From Chlorocebus sabaeus (Eukaryota; Chordata; Mammalia; Primates; Cercopithecidae), in the NCBI RefSeq assembly GCF_047675955.1, contig NC_132904.1, forward strand, positions 85,999,447 through 86,063,446: 64,000 nt of DNA, read 5' to 3'. Each line of letters opens with the position of its first letter. Position 1 is the first letter of the stretch. Shown one piece after another: positions 22,671 through 36,180 of the stretch. The position numbers were made by a program, and so were the translations under genes. Under the pieces are notes generated by a model. That model was not told the DNA's origin, did not search any database, and saw only the letters and a list, made by a program, of their open reading frames with translations.

Positions 22671-23639
22671 TTGTGCTGTAAGCCAGGAAGTGGCATGAAG
22701 AGATTAGTATTTGGTGATGATTATTCTCAGTGAAGTGTGGACAACAGATTGTAAGGAAGTAATTTTGGCAATTACTTTACTTCGTGTAGTTAATCATCAC
22801 ACCAGTAAAATTTTGTTAGAAACAAGGACCACATTTCAAGTTAATTGTGTATGAGTTACATATAGAAGGGATTCTGTTGTGACTAAATATTTTACTTACC
22901 AGTAAATTTATTTTGCTAAATACTAAAACATATAATTCTAAAACTGGAAAACTGAAAGAGCCTAGCTCATATCATACTTCCCACCCACTGTCTAAACTAC
23001 TTCTCTGACAGTCCCCAACCAAAGGTAATTTACACTCTGTTTGAATTCTTCTGGACAACAGGCTGTTCCACTGTTCTATTTTGTTTTCTTACACTACGAT
23101 GAAATGTGTGTCTCTCTAACTTCCACCCACAGAGCTACTCCACATAATAATTTTCCTAAGACAGACATTCAAAAACTCAAGATAAAAGTGGTATAATTTC
23201 CTAATCCAGTCTTGCTTTCTCCATGCTAAATACAATTAGTTGCCTCTACAATTCTTGATATAATTTTAAGACTCCATCATCTTTGTGCACCAATATTCAG
23301 CACATTCTTGACAAAAGCTCATTGCACAGGGCAGTACTGAAGACTATCATCTCTGTTACTAGGGATGTTATCTGCTAATTTTAAGATTGTGTTATCTTTC
23401 AGGGAAAGTATGTCACATAAAGGCTCATCTCGAGTTTCCAACGTACAGATTTTCTTCACATGAATTTCCCATTAAACAATGATCCCTTTATCCTATACTC
23501 AAAAGAAAAAATGGGAGTGGGTGAGAGAAGGTACATAAATGCAAGAATTAACCTTTTCTATTATGTTGTTTGTGAATCCTATATTCTTATATTTTTCCCT
23601 CTCATCTTTGCCTCAGCTGGAAATTTTATTTGATTGTCA
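22671..23639. other. Intron sequence without recognised features
   Basis: No repeat family, RNA gene or coding signal recognised. Confidence 0.45.
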
Positions 23640-23928
23640 TTTATTTATTTATTTTTAGAGACAGAGTCTCATTCTGCCACTCAGGTTGGAGTCCAATGGT
23701 GTAATCATAGTTCACTGCAGCCTGGAACTCCTGGGCTCAGCTGATTCTCCCACCTCAGCCTCTAGAGTAGCTGGGACTACAGGTGCATGCTACCACACCT
23801 GGCTAATTACTTTTATTTTTGTATGGCTATTTTGCCTAGGCTGGTCTTAAACTCCTGGCCTCAAGTGATCCTCCAACCTCAGCCTCTCAAAGTGCTAGCA
23901 TTACAGGAGTGAGCCACCACACAAGGCC
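23640..23928 (-). mobile_element. AluJ-like element
   Basis: Full-length antisense Alu with a (TTTA)n tail. Old-type variants and heavy divergence indicate AluJ. Confidence 0.92.
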
Positions 23929-24850
23929 TGAAAGCTTTACATTTATGTTCTCCACATTTTCATCCAAATTCTTGGCAAAGCTATTAAAATGTACCAAATC
24001 CTGTGAAATAGCTGACTCTAGAGAGGACTCACAAACTACCTGTTTTGATAAATTAACTTTCAAATGAACACGTTGCTCTCAACTGGGAATTTTCTCAACA
24101 AATTACGGGAACATAAGATGATATTCTACATGTAAATATGTACACTAAAGTATTGTTCAAAGGGATTTCAAAAGGCCAGAGAGGTTAGTTTGAATAATTG
24201 GTCATTTTTCTGGGTGCTTCAACAATTAGGAAAATAAAATTTAAAATAATGAAACCTTAAAAGTGATAAAATATTTTAAAATTCTGATTTGGCATTGGTG
24301 TTTGTCTAAAAATATGTAAATGTGTGCTCATTGAGATCAATTTTATTGACTCTTCTATCCCAAGGAAAATTTTAATCAAACAAAACAATGCCTATACAAA
24401 GCCTAATTCTCTTGTGCTTTAGAATAAAAAGTCTGTAGTTCTTTCATGGCACCTTACAAGTCATCGAGTTCAACCTTCTTTTTGCCTCTGTTTACACTGC
24501 TAGTTTGTAAAGCTGCAAGAATGGGAACCCAAGTCTCCTCTCCATGATGTGTATCACTTCTCTAGCAATGCATCGCTCCCCAAAACAGAGTTGCAAATTT
24601 GGACACCTTGTCTAGTGCTCTTTCCATATCTTTACACTTTCTTACTCTTTCAGTTGCTTATACTGTTACCCAATCAACAAATTTTCCTCTCATTTTATGT
24701 AAATCTTGACAAAGGCTTCCCAAATTGGACTGTACATAGTTATTACCTGATGGGCTATTTTAAAATAAACCACTTTCTACTACTGCACTTCTGAAGGTCT
24801 TATTCCTGAGGTCTCAAGCGGGGTGGGGGCTCTAAATCAGCACTCACTGA
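23929..24850. other. Intron sequence without recognised features
   Basis: Nothing firmly recognised. A short stretch near 24460 (AAGTCATCGAGTTCAACC) may be a MIR-like scrap. Confidence 0.4.
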
Positions 24851-24854
24851 TTTA

Positions 24855-25085
24855 TAGGACAATTTGAAGTCAGACAAACCTGAATATGAAGCCCCTTTAC
24901 TAGCTGTGTGGGTTTAGGCAACTATGTGACTTTATCTCAGTCTTGTTTTCCTCATCTGCAAAATGAAAAAAAAATAATACACCTACCCCAAAGGGTTATT
25001 GTATGTATTGAGTGAGCATATATACCATTTAATGCAGTGCCTGACATATAGTAAGAAGTCAACAGAAGTTATTATCATCATCCTG
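24855..25085 (+). repeat. MIR SINE
   Basis: A well-preserved MIR: TTTACTAGCTGTGTGGGTTT, TTTTCCTCATCTGCAAAATG, GGGTTATTGTATGTATTGAG and GTGCCTGACATATAGTAAG. Confidence 0.88.
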
Positions 25086-26554
25086 GTGTCCCTAGTCATC
25101 CACACATTTAAACTCGCTTCAGAATTTATGTGAACTTATGGCATGGCTTCCTGCAAATCTCCAGGCTACCTTTCCAGCTACAGCTTTGGAAAGTGATATT
25201 TTCATTGCAGTTATGTAAACTGAGCTTTATTTCACTCACCTTATCTAAAGAAGTCAAAGAAAGTTCTAGGCAACTACTATGTGTTCTCTAAATATATGGT
25301 GGATGAATGAATGAGGCTAAGAGATGATCCTTCAATGCCCTTATTTTAGAAAAAGAGAATACCAAAAGTGATTACCCAGGAAATCTAGTTAAGATCTGGA
25401 ATCAGAACTCAGGACATACTCTTTCCATCCTGTCTCTCAGGCTCAGCAGCTCTGCCTCCACCCTCCACTCTCTATCCCACCACTTCAGAGGCTGGGATTT
25501 CCTCTGGAACAGCACCCAATTAAAGAAAATTTTCAAGGCCACTATAGCTTTTGCATGAGACTGTGTAGATGATCTATTCCAACCTCCTTTTTTTTTGTCC
25601 CAACTTATATTACAAGTCTGTAAACAGGCCTAACTGATGATACTATTAGGCTACTTTGCTACATATACTTTTACATTTTATGCCTCAGTTTAGCTCCCAG
25701 ATGCATTATGAAGATTAGCCAACCCAAGTTGTTACTACCTATCTCAGTTGACACTACAGATCCACAGCTCAGACTGCTGCTATCCCTTCTATTTGTATTG
25801 GCATTGTACTTCTTCCAACCCCCATGATAACTACCAGATGGACTCTTTATTATTCTTTCAGTTACAGAAGAAAGTGACCCCAGTGTCACTTTCTCTGTAA
25901 TGGCTTGCTAGGGACCATATCCCTATCTCCACCCTCATTTACAACTCTCCAAATTTCCCTTTCACATACATTTAGACAAATCTGGAGCATCTGTCTCAGT
26001 GTTTCCTTTTTGCGTTTCACCATATCTCTCCTAGAGCACTTAATTCTTTCTATTGTAATGGTTTATGTATTTATCTCCTTTTCTCCCACATAAAGCTAGC
26101 AAGTGGCTGCACAGGAAACTGGCAAAGCCCAAACTGCCTCTTACCTTTGAGGATCTCAAAAATGCATGATTGTTAATAAATAAAATTGTTTCTAATAAGT
26201 ACTCTTTGGGGAAAATATGTTCTGAGCAATGAAAGTCAACAAAAATAGTCAAGAGACAGATATATGAACAAAAAGAGAAACCACATAAAGTAGGCTATAC
26301 AATTTTCCAAGGCTACGGTAAGCATATTTTTATTGTCTATATAGTAATCAAAAGATCTGTGGCAGAAGATCAGAAAAAAATATTTTTCCTATGCATATAA
26401 GTCAAAACTGTAGTCCTAATTTAAATGTTTCGTTAATATCATTAATAAATTATAATGGAGATATAAATTTTGAATATAGTAGGCATTCCATGGGAACAAG
26501 ACTGCACTTAAGAATAAAAAATGACATTTCAGTGAAGGACTGGTTAAAAAGCTG
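25086..26554. other. Intron sequence with possible L2/MIR scraps
   Basis: Weak MIR-like pieces near 25360-25440 (GAATCAGAACTCAGG) and a possible L2 scrap near 26030-26100. Otherwise nothing recognised. Confidence 0.4.
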
Positions 26555-26562
26555 ATTACCTA

Positions 26563-26876
26563 CCTTTTTCGATTGTTTTTGATTGTTTGTTTGGCTTTTT
26601 GAGATAGACTCTGTCACCCAGAGTGGAGTGCAATGGAGCAATCTTGGCTCACTGCAACCTCCGCCTCCTAGGTTCAAGCTATTCTTCTGCCTCAGCCCCC
26701 TGAGCAATTTGGATTACAGGTGCATAGCACCACACCCTGCTAATTTCTTGTATTTTTAGCAGAAACAGGGTTTCACCAGTTGGTGAGGCTGGTCTTGAAC
26801 TCCTGACCTCAAGTGATCTGCCCACCTTGGCCTCCCTAAGTGCTGAGTTTACAAGCATGAGCCACTGCATCTGGCC
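26563..26876 (-). mobile_element. AluS-like element
   Basis: Full-length antisense Alu with an interrupted T-rich tail. The short duplication ATTACCTA is at 26555-26562 and 26880-26887. Confidence 0.92.
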
Positions 26877-26889
26877 TTTATTACCTATT

Positions 26890-28914
26890 TTAATAAGGTT
26901 ATTTTGATAAGGTTTCATATGAAAAGAATGATAAAAAACATGTCGTGAGTAACCAGAAAATGATGAACAATAACTGAAGCAATCATTTCTTTTTAAAAAT
27001 TTCTGAAAATAAACTACCAATTCAGTGCTCCTGGGGTTTAACCAAAAGCTCATGTATGTACCTTAATGGCATAATAAATTATAACTCATTCCAAATGATC
27101 CTAGCTCATTTCTGTCAACTAGCTTCCCTGGAGACTTTTAACTATGATGTAATTTTTGACTCAAGTTGACCTATCTTCTCATGTATAATCTGCTTTTTTT
27201 TTTCCCCCTTAATACTGTCCCCAAAAGAAGCTATCAATTCTAAAGAAAAAAAATTGTGTAATTTTTTTTCATAAAACTAAAAGGGCTACCAAAAATATAT
27301 CATTCATCTTGACTTTATATCCGGATTTCCTTATGCTTAACTGAAATGTTTTCTGTTATATGTCATCATTTTTATCTACCCTTTCTAAAATTGACATTCT
27401 TCCATTTTCAGTGGGAATGTGGTTTTTCCCTAGAAAAGCTATTACAAGTCAGAAGGACTCATAGCTATTACAGAAAGAGAAGAAAGCAATATTATAACAT
27501 GATATTATTGCCCCAATTTTGTCTACCTTGTCTTTCCTGTGCCAAAAGTACAGAGGGCAGAAAACATTTACTTCTAGACTCTGTGTCTGTCTGGCAAAGT
27601 TAAAGTTCAACATAAATGGGATTCAGAATTGCATATGAACACAGCCAGGGGTTTCTAAAGACAATATTGTCTAGTGAACAGTTCACCAGGTGAAAAGGAT
27701 TATGAAATTTTAATCACAATTAATACCTGTGACCTCTACCAAGGACACTTGTCTCCAGAACCTAGAGTTGAAGAATTTATACAACAGTAAACACTGCTTT
27801 CACTTTTCCTTATAGAAATGGACCAAGTGAAAATGGTTTTACCTTGTTGGCTGAAAAATATTATTGAAGTGGAAATTTTTTTAGTTCATCTATTAAATTC
27901 CTATCAATATTTATGCCCATCCCTTATTCTATACACTTTTCTAAGGCTCAACAACAAGGTTTCAAAAGTTACAGAGCATTTGATTTTATATCACTCTTAC
28001 ATTTTCCTCCCTCTACAGAAATTATCTGTGCACAGGAGAAGGCATGGAGAAGTCGAAAGTGTTTTGCAGAGCATGGTTGACTAGATAGCTGAAACAGGCT
28101 TTGTGTCTCCTACATCATGGGTCCAGCACATCTGATCACAATTACTGAGTGTTTAGTTACCTCTCAGCTACATCTCATCAAACACAATCATTCCAAAATG
28201 TTGTCTCATTGCTCTTTATCTTTAAACCATGTTTAATTTTTCAACATTCCTCCGAAAATTAGAAGCCAAAACAGATATACTGGTGGCCTGAACAAACAAA
28301 AACAAATTGAGAGAAAACACACATAGCAATGATACCTCTTCATTGATTAGAATTTTAATCAGACTATCCATAATGATATATATTAAAACTCATATCGTGA
28401 ATACAGGATATTCAATATAAAGATTTTTTTCTCATGTCTGCTAAGCATAGCCTACTTAAACATATTGTCTATTTTGATCCTCCTGAACTCAATCCTGTTT
28501 CTTATTAACTCTTATTAATTGAATCTATACAATTGTTTTTAAATTCTATCTCTGTCCTCAAAATACTAGCAATCTTAGCTAACTCGGCACGTCTTTTAAC
28601 TATTACTTTCAACTTTTGAATGTAGTCGACTCATCCAGTCTTTCCTTGGGGAAAAAAATAAAACACTGCCTCCAAAATAAGCTATCAATTCAAAGAGAAA
28701 GAACTCTGGATGCAAAGAAAGAGCCAAAATACCTAACACAGTAGGTACTCAGTTAAGATGGACTAAATGAATGGATAATTTTGTGCAGACTATTTTCCTA
28801 CATTTCCTGATATATGCATGTTAAAGCATTAGATTCTTCTGACAAACCCTTCACAGAGTTTAACTGGCCAACATGCAGTGGACCACATTAGTTCAGTTGT
28901 TGGGAAAATAATGT
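26890..28914. other. Intron sequence without recognised features
   Basis: About 2 kb, mostly AT-rich. The open frame at 27346-27603 starts in a plausible sentence-like stretch but matches no family I know. No repeat is firmly recognised. Confidence 0.4.
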
Positions 28915-28988
28915 TTAGTTTGGTGCAAAATCAATTGCAGTTTTTACTTTCCATGGCAAAAACCACAATTACTTTTGCACCAACCTAA
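28915..28988. mobile_element. MADE1 mariner-derived MITE (miR-548-like hairpin)
   Basis: Terminal inverted repeats TTAGTTTGGTGCAAAA and TTTTGCACCAACCTAA enclose a short centre around CTTTCCATGGC; the element is a near palindrome of about 74 bases (MADE1 is about 80). Human miR-548 genes derive from MADE1. The 3' arm with AAAACCACAATTACTTTTGC closely resembles miR-548 3p sequences as I remember them. Confidence 0.93.
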
Positions 28989-29199
28989 TAAATTAAATGA
29001 AATGTAAGATGATATATTTATAGTCCCCTTTTCTCCAATTGACAATCATCGCATAGTTTGCAAATGTTACAAATAAAAGTTTCACAACATCAGTGCCACG
29101 TTTTTACAAAGACAAAGGAAATGCAATTCAAATTTAATCTTTTTTTCTCTAAAAAACTAATATTAAGTGAGACCACTACATCACATCTTGAAATTTCTT

Positions 29200-29640
29200 T
29201 AAAAAGTAAAATGACATACAGAAACACTTTTCTAATTGTACAAGTAAATTTCTACAAGGATATTCACTGCCCTATGATTTGTAATATCCAAAAAAAAAAA
29301 AAAAAAGGAAAAAAATTAAAGTTGTCCAACAATTGAGAAATGCAAAATAAATTATGGTATACATTATGGCATTATGGTGCACTATGAAGTGGTTAAAGAT
29401 AAAATAAGCCTCACATAATAGAAATGAGATAGTAATATCCATCCAGATTACTGAATTAATAATATGCACATGTATATATGTGTATCTACATATACAGGCA
29501 TTGATATATAGGCATAAACACAAATGAAAGAGATTCAGGTGGTTACTTCTAAGATGTAGAGGGAAGTTTCTATTTTTTTTTCTATTGTATCATCAGTGTT
29601 TAATATACAGAATCAGGTATTTCTTTGGAAATTTAATATA
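29200..29640 (+). mobile_element. L1M 3' fragment
   Basis: Diverged L1M 3' end: TATTCACTGCCCTATGATTT, CAACAATTGAGAAATGCAAA and TTATGGTATACATTATGG. A 17-base A run (29290-29306) is in the middle. Confidence 0.7.
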
Positions 29641-31489
29641 TTTTAATAATTAAGTACCAAGAATTAAATGGATAAATAACCAGTACAAATTCACAATAAA
29701 AAAATTAAATGAGTTAATATACTTTGAAAATCTAATAACATATCCAAAGGACATATGAAAACAGAGGAGGTATTCTGCATAATCAAGTTTTTCATTGCAG
29801 TTTCTAGGTCGGTAAAATAACAGAAGTCAGTTACATTTCCAGAAATATGGGAGTGTTTAAGTTTTGTGTTCCATTTATTCAGTGAAATATTAAAAATAAA
29901 TAAAATATTATTAACAAGATTGTGATAACAGAGATAAATCTAATGTGATATTTATGCTACATTTTACAGTAGGAAACAAAACTGTTGATTCTGAATGATC
30001 ACACTGCTACATAAAAAAATAAAAAAATTGTACTGAGGAAATGCACCAAAATGTTAATGGTGGTTATGTGTGAGTGATGATATACATAACATTTTTTTCT
30101 TTTCCTCTATTTTCTCTAATAAATAGGAAAACAACTAGTAAATATAAAACAGTTATAAGAAAAATTATTTTTCTTAAGAAAATAAAGTGGGCAAGTCTTA
30201 AAAATACAATTTGAAGAATGATATTGTCCTCAAATATTGATAATATTTAAAAATTTTCCATTTCTACTTTTGTGCATTTTTCATTTTTCCCTAATGGTTT
30301 GCATTATGTTCATATTGGAAAATGCATGATCAACTTTTAAAAATTACCCTGAAAATATTTAATGGCTTAGGATGGAATCCTTCAGAAGAAGGGTATTAAG
30401 TTGCTGATCCATTTTCTTTAGACTTTTGATAAATGAGGATATATTAATGTAAAGTGCAGGGTTCAACAGAATAGGTTAGGATGAGATGGAACAGGATGGG
30501 ACAGGACAGGACAGAATAGAATAGGAAAAGGGAAGAGACAAAATTATAATAATTGATATTATACTATAGCAATCTAAGAAATAAGAGGGGTTCCAGGTAA
30601 TGTAGGGAAGAAATATTGAGGCACTGGGAGGGCATAAGGGACAAAAATTTCTGACCCTTTAACACTACTAATCGACCCCACACATTAAATATTATCTAAC
30701 CTCTGGTTCCCTGGTGATACCATATTTCTATACTATATTTCTTATGGCTTGCTTTTCTTGTGTGCTGTTAAGACACTTAGCAAACAATTTTGGAAAAATT
30801 ATTTTAACACATATTAAAATTTTAATTTAAAAAACCCTAATATCCTGCCATGTACAAAACAAAACATCTCCACTCATATTCCATCTCACAACCTTCCTAA
30901 TCTATGATTGCTCATTAGGGTTGGTACAACCTATCTACTATACTGTACTTTGCCGTTCAGGCAGTTAGGGTGAGTTGTTTTCTACTTTTTTATTTACTTA
31001 TTTTTTAAGAAAATCCATTCCACTATTGGCACCTATGCTTTTAATGTTCTCTCTTATATTTTTTATTCTTATATATTTTTATTATATTTTTTATTTAAAT
31101 ATTATATATATATAGCATTTTGTTGTTTAAATGGTTACTATTATGTGCAGTTCATAAGAAAGATATATAGAAGTTAAATCATACTTAAAATACTCACTAC
31201 ATTCATTCCTTATGTCACACAATATACTTTAGTTTTCTTGCTGAAAACTAGTTATTACAATCAAATATCTTAATATTTGTAAACTCATTCCATATGTTGA
31301 TATTATTTTCATATTTATCCTAATCTGACTAAATTCAACTGCTATAACAAGCAACTAAAAAATATTATTTTTTAGCAAAATGAACAACATATTTGTGCTC
31401 CTTTCTTAAAGAAAATCTAGTAGGCAAAACCAACAAACTACCATATAATATTTATATTACAACAGTATCCTTTATATTAATGATGATGC
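29641..31489. other. AT-rich intron sequence, possible L1M scraps, GGACA-rich patch
   Basis: 29990-30160 may be another L1M 3' scrap. 30478-30535 is a purine-rich patch with GGACA/AATAG-like pentamers. The remainder is very AT-rich and unrecognised. Confidence 0.4.
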
Positions 31490-31770
31490 TATTTGAAACA
31501 GCAGGAAATTAGAGGTAATCTGAGTTTACGTGCCTGGAAGAATGGATACATAAAAAGTGGTAGATGTAAACTATGGAATACCATGTAGCAGTTGGAAGCA
31601 AGAAACAAAAGAAGCACACAGCCACATAAATAGACTTCAAAAATATAATACCAGATGAGAAAAATTAGGAAACTAAATAAGTCCTATGATCCAATGCCAT
31701 TTTCGTGAATTAGAAGATATATATACATAAAACACCCAAAAAAGGATAAACATCAAGCACATTGGAAAGA
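31490..31770 (+). mobile_element. L1M 3' fragment
   Basis: Old L1 motifs in order: GGAAGAATGGATACATAAAA, ATGGAATACCATGTAGCAGT and ATGATCCAATGCCATTTTCG. Heavily diverged. Confidence 0.65.
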
Positions 31771-31793
31771 CTGCTATTGTAAGGAGGAGAATG

Positions 31794-32324
31794 CAGTGGT
31801 CCCCAAACGTTTTGGCACCAGCGATTGGTTTTGGGGAAGACAATTTTTCCACAGATTGGTGGAGGGGGCAGTGGTGATTTCAAGATGATTTAAGTGCATT
31901 ACATTTATTGTGTACTTCATTTCTATTATTATTACATTGTAATATATAATGAAATAATTATACAACTCACCACAATGTAAAATCAGTGAGAGCCCTGACC
32001 TTGTTTGCCTGAAACTAACTGGTCCTATCTAGGGGATGATGGGAGACAGTGACAAATCATCAGGCATTAGATTTTCATAAGGAGCTTGCAACCTAGATCC
32101 CTCCTGTGCAGTTCACAATAAGGTTCATGCTCCTAAGAGAATCTAATGCCGCAGCTGATCTGACAGCAGGTGGAGCTCAGGTGGTAATACAAGCAATGGG
32201 GAGCCGCTGTAAATACAGATGAAGCTTTGCTTGCCTGCCAGCTGCTCACCTCCTGCTGTGTGGCCCGGTTCCTAACGGGCCAGGAACCAGTCCCTGTCTG
32301 TGGCTTGGGGACTGGGGAACCCTG
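31794..32324 (+). mobile_element. MER1A hAT-Charlie element, intact ends
   Basis: A 531-base non-autonomous hAT element with ends CAGTGGTCCCCAAACG and GACTGGGGAACCCTG. The interior includes AATCATCAGGCATTAGATTT and GCTCACCTCCTGCTGTGTGG. An 8-base target duplication, GGAGAATG (31786-31793) / GGAGAGTG (32325-32332), flanks it with one mismatch, as expected for hAT. There is no transposase. Confidence 0.9.
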
Positions 32325-32332
32325 GGAGAGTG

Positions 32333-33490
32333 GGATTGGATAATGGAGAATGATTAAATGGGTAAATTAATAAATGAATGAATGATGAAGAAAGTAAAAG
32401 GGAGCCTTGCACAGAACCATGAGGATAGTGTGTTATGAATTGAGGTATATGTTTAATTTGAAACATCCTGTACTTGGTATCAAAAAAGTTTTTAATTTTT
32501 TTTGTTTTTATGGAAATAATTCACTGTTACTGTCCTATAAAATGGGTCCTTTTCAGGCGTGTCTCAATGTATGAGCTGCTTGACAGAAGGTTTTAAAAAG
32601 ACCAAGAATTGGGGAGCTAAAATGTGGAAACCATAGCCAACTGGGAAGCAATTACCCATGAGCTTAAATATTTTTGAAATTCTAACTAAGAAAATAATAT
32701 AGACTGTCATTGGCAAAATATTTTTTCGTATCACTTCAAAATGCATGCTTTGCTCTAAACTAGAAGGTATTTTCTTTCAGCTGTTAGAAATTTTTATAAT
32801 CATTTTATAATCATTAACAAATGTTTATAAACAAATTTCAACTTCAAAACATTCTTAACTCCAAAGACGTTTTCTGAAATAAATAAGTCTTAGCATTGTC
32901 ATAAATTTGTCTACTATAACCTGCCAATAGGATGAAGGGAATTAACACTTCCTGAGGGCCTTACACTCATTTATTCCTCACCTTGGTTAATCTTTTCCTT
33001 TCTTTCCCTGCCACTTTCCGCGCCGCCCCAAAAAAAAAAATCTTGTAAGTGATATATTAGATCAAACTATGTTAAACTAAACGCAGGTTATCCTAAATTG
33101 TCATTTTTGTAAGTCAAAATGTTTCTATATTGAAATTTTCATGTGGCTCAATTAATAATATAAATCTCCATTGAAAACTGGGAAAACTGAGGCTTTCAAA
33201 GTTTTAATAAATCACTTACAGTTATATTTGTTAAGAGTTGAAGTTGAGATTTCAACTTAAATCAATTTACCACAAAATCCATGTTCTTTTCATGATATCA
33301 TGCCACTCCCATTGATATTCTCAACTTTTCACAGATACTACCATAGTTGATATTCGAGCTGATAACTCTTCCAAGATTTACATTTGACTCATTCTTTTTC
33401 ACTCTAATATTTTCTAAAAATGTACAAAATCAAAATAGTAAAACAGTTCTGTGATGGGTTTCACACAGTCCAAGTCAATCTCCAACCCCA
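32333..33490. other. Intron sequence without recognised features
   Basis: An AATGA-like patch near 32340-32400 and a C/A run near 33025-33042. Otherwise nothing recognised. Confidence 0.4.
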
Positions 33491-33491
33491 G

Positions 33492-33618
33492 GGAATAATC
33501 ACTTGTGCCAAGGAGTTTAAGACTGTAGTGCACTATGATCATGCCTGTAAATAGCCACTGCACTCCAGCCTGGGCAACATAATGAGATCCTGTTTTGTTT
33601 CATCTTAAAAAAAAAAAT
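33492..33618 (+). mobile_element. Alu monomer fragment
   Basis: CACTTGTGCCAAGGAGTTTAAG through CCACTGCACTCCAGCCTGGG to an A tail. It is a single Alu-like arm, perhaps FLAM/FRAM. Confidence 0.8.
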
Positions 33619-34485
33619 GAAATGTGGCCAAGGAAAATCAGTGAGAAATAAAAGTACTCTCATCACCCTATCTCCTAAGTATTCTCAATAGGTGGTTATT
33701 TTCTTGTTCTACAACTTTCTCACCTTATAAGATCTTCATCCTCTTGGAAATCTATGCTTTCATATAAGGTGGAGTAGCATGGATTTTATTCGGGATAAGA
33801 TGCTAAAGGAAAAGCACATAAAGGAAGGCATATTGGAAGAAAAGTAAGCTTACAAAGAGAATCAAAAGTATAGGATAGCATGGGGATAAAAGAAACTTGT
33901 TTGGATCACTACCACTCCAGATCCTCCCACCAGACCTGAGCTTTCTATGATCACGTTAATGAGATTATTTGCAATTTGAAAATTCAATCATAAAGAAAAG
34001 AGATATAATCAGAAAGGCATTCCATATAATCGTTTCTTAATTATACCCTATTGTTAAAATGCCTCCATTAGAAAAAAACTCTCAGCTATATAAAATTATA
34101 CTTTGGTTGTGTCACTCATGTCTTCTTCCCTTAAAATATATCAGACCTCCGAAAGTCTTGATATGGGTTGGGAGACCTTGAACAATCCTTTCATGGATTC
34201 CCATATCCATGAAAACCTTTGATAGTTTCCATTTAGAGATGAGACCCATTGCCAAATTCAACTTTCCAATTTCTAAAGATGAACATAATTTCTACTGATT
34301 GAACAAAGTCCTTCTTTTCCTTTGTTTACTTTTCCTTTAGTCTCATTGTTGGAACTGAAAGTAAACTACTTTTCACTAGACATTTTTTATCACATTGCTT
34401 GAGTTTTATTATATCAAAAAGTTGCAATAGGATGTAATTCTAGGAATCGCACCGACTCACTCTCTACCTATGTAATTTGCTCTTT
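33619..34485. other. Intron sequence without recognised features
   Basis: No repeat or coding signal recognised. Confidence 0.4.
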
Positions 34486-34816
34486 CAGTCGTCCATTGGT
34501 ATATGCGGGGGATTGGTTCCAGGATCCCCGCATACACCAAATTCTGTGCCTATTCAAGTGCCCCAGTGGGCCCCGTGGAATTGGCCTCCAGAAAAAGTCA
34601 GTCCTTAGTATGTTTGGGTTTCACATCCTACAAATCCACATTTGGTTGAAAACAATCTGCATGTAACTGGACCTGAGCAGTTCAAATCTTTGCTGTTAAA
34701 GAGTCAACTGTATATACTTGTTATACTATTAATTACAATATGTCACAGACTGTCATGATCCTACTTCAACTGTCACACTGCAAAGGTAAAGCATATTGCA
34801 TGCTAAGGGTTGACTG
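34486..34816 (+). mobile_element. MER2-like (pogo/Tigger) DNA transposon
   Basis: The end CAGTCGTCCATTGGTATATG and the following GGGGGATTGGTTCCAGGATC are typical of MER2-like elements. The other end reads GCTAAGGGTTGACTG, a diverged inverted repeat. Family assignment is approximate. Confidence 0.65.
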
Positions 34817-34818
34817 CC

Positions 34819-34840
34819 TTTTTTTTTTTTTTTTTTTTTT
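34819..34840. repeat. Poly-T tract
   Basis: 22 T residues directly after the transposon end. Confidence 0.95.
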
Positions 34841-35831
34841 GTCATGAAGACAAACGTTTCATTCCTGTCTCCAAACTTTCCTTAATGATGTCCAGGGGAG
34901 CAATGTTATGGCACCATGACTGCAGCCTTAAAAGCTTTGTGAAATGATAGGAGACAGAAACACTACATAACAACAATCTTTCACATCTGTGAAACTTAAT
35001 TCTTCAAACTACTTTCTTATCTGTTAAGTCATAATGCTCAGCACAATATTCTGAGGTGAATAGAATATTTCCATCATGTTTTCCTGGGGTATAAAACAGC
35101 AAGGTGACTTATGTTATGAGGCTGTGAAGGATGAGAGCAGAGGGAGGAAAGAAGACGACTGACACTTTTAGAGCTCCTAGTATATAATAGATTCATGTTA
35201 GGTACTTATAATCAATAAGCAAATTGCTTACAAATTCTGTTCTTCAACTTCCTCTTATGAATAGAACCTACCTTGTAGGATAGTGGAGACTATAGCAAAG
35301 AACATAACAGGAACTTGGCACAATGTTAGGCCCATGAAAAGACTGCAATGGAAGCTAGCTTTAGCTATTATTATTATGTATTTTAATTTTCTTTAACATT
35401 TATGGTAATCTGAGATAGTTAATTTATCTTATTTATCTGTTGAAAATTCCAAGATTCAGTGAAGCTTAATAAAAACTATTAAATAATGTTTTGTTGAATG
35501 AAATGTGTTCCACCTCAAACTAAAATTCCACCCAGCAATCATAGCCAAATTGCCACAAACTTTGTGCCAATAACAAATTGCAGCAAATAGCCTTCCTCTC
35601 TCCAGAGGATCAGGGAGGCAGCCAAAAGTCAACCAAAGGACTGAAGGTAACATGTTCCTACTGACCAGCAAACATACAACCTCATCATCAAACATCCATT
35701 TATCAAGCACCCTTGTGAGCAGTGAAATAATAGATCAAAGGGTAAATCTCTGTCCTAGATGTCATCTCATATGCTCAGCATCTGTATGCTCAGCAAATCC
35801 CTTCCATCTTTATGTCTCTGAATTATTTTTA
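34841..35831. other. Intron sequence without recognised features
   Basis: No repeat or coding signal recognised. Confidence 0.4.
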
Positions 35832-35872
35832 ACATATATATATGTATATATATACACACACACACCCCCCAC
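35832..35872. repeat. (TA)n(CA)n microsatellite
   Basis: TA units followed by CA units and a C run. Confidence 0.9.
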
Positions 35873-35959
35873 ATACACAATATACAATATTACCATTTGG
35901 TCCTATTCATTGTATTGATGCTATTAATACTAGTTACCATTATTTAATATTTATAGTAA

Positions 35960-36180
35960 TAGTTACCAATTTGCTGAATGCCTATGTACCAAGTGCTAAG
36001 CACTTCACCTGTATTTTCTCATGCTATCGTTCCATCTAAACTAATAGTAGGGCTTAAGCCCTATTTTATGAGTAGGGTTTACACCTAGGCTGAGAGAATA
36101 GTATATCAAAATCACAAATGGAGAGAAATGCTTAACCACAATTCAAACTCATATCCATATAGCTCCAAAGCCCATGACCT
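35960..36180 (-). repeat. MIR-type SINE
   Basis: Antisense MIR order: CCAAGTGCTAAGCACTTCAC, TATTTTATGAGTAGGG, AATTCAAACTCATATCC and CAAAGCCCATGACC. Confidence 0.6.
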
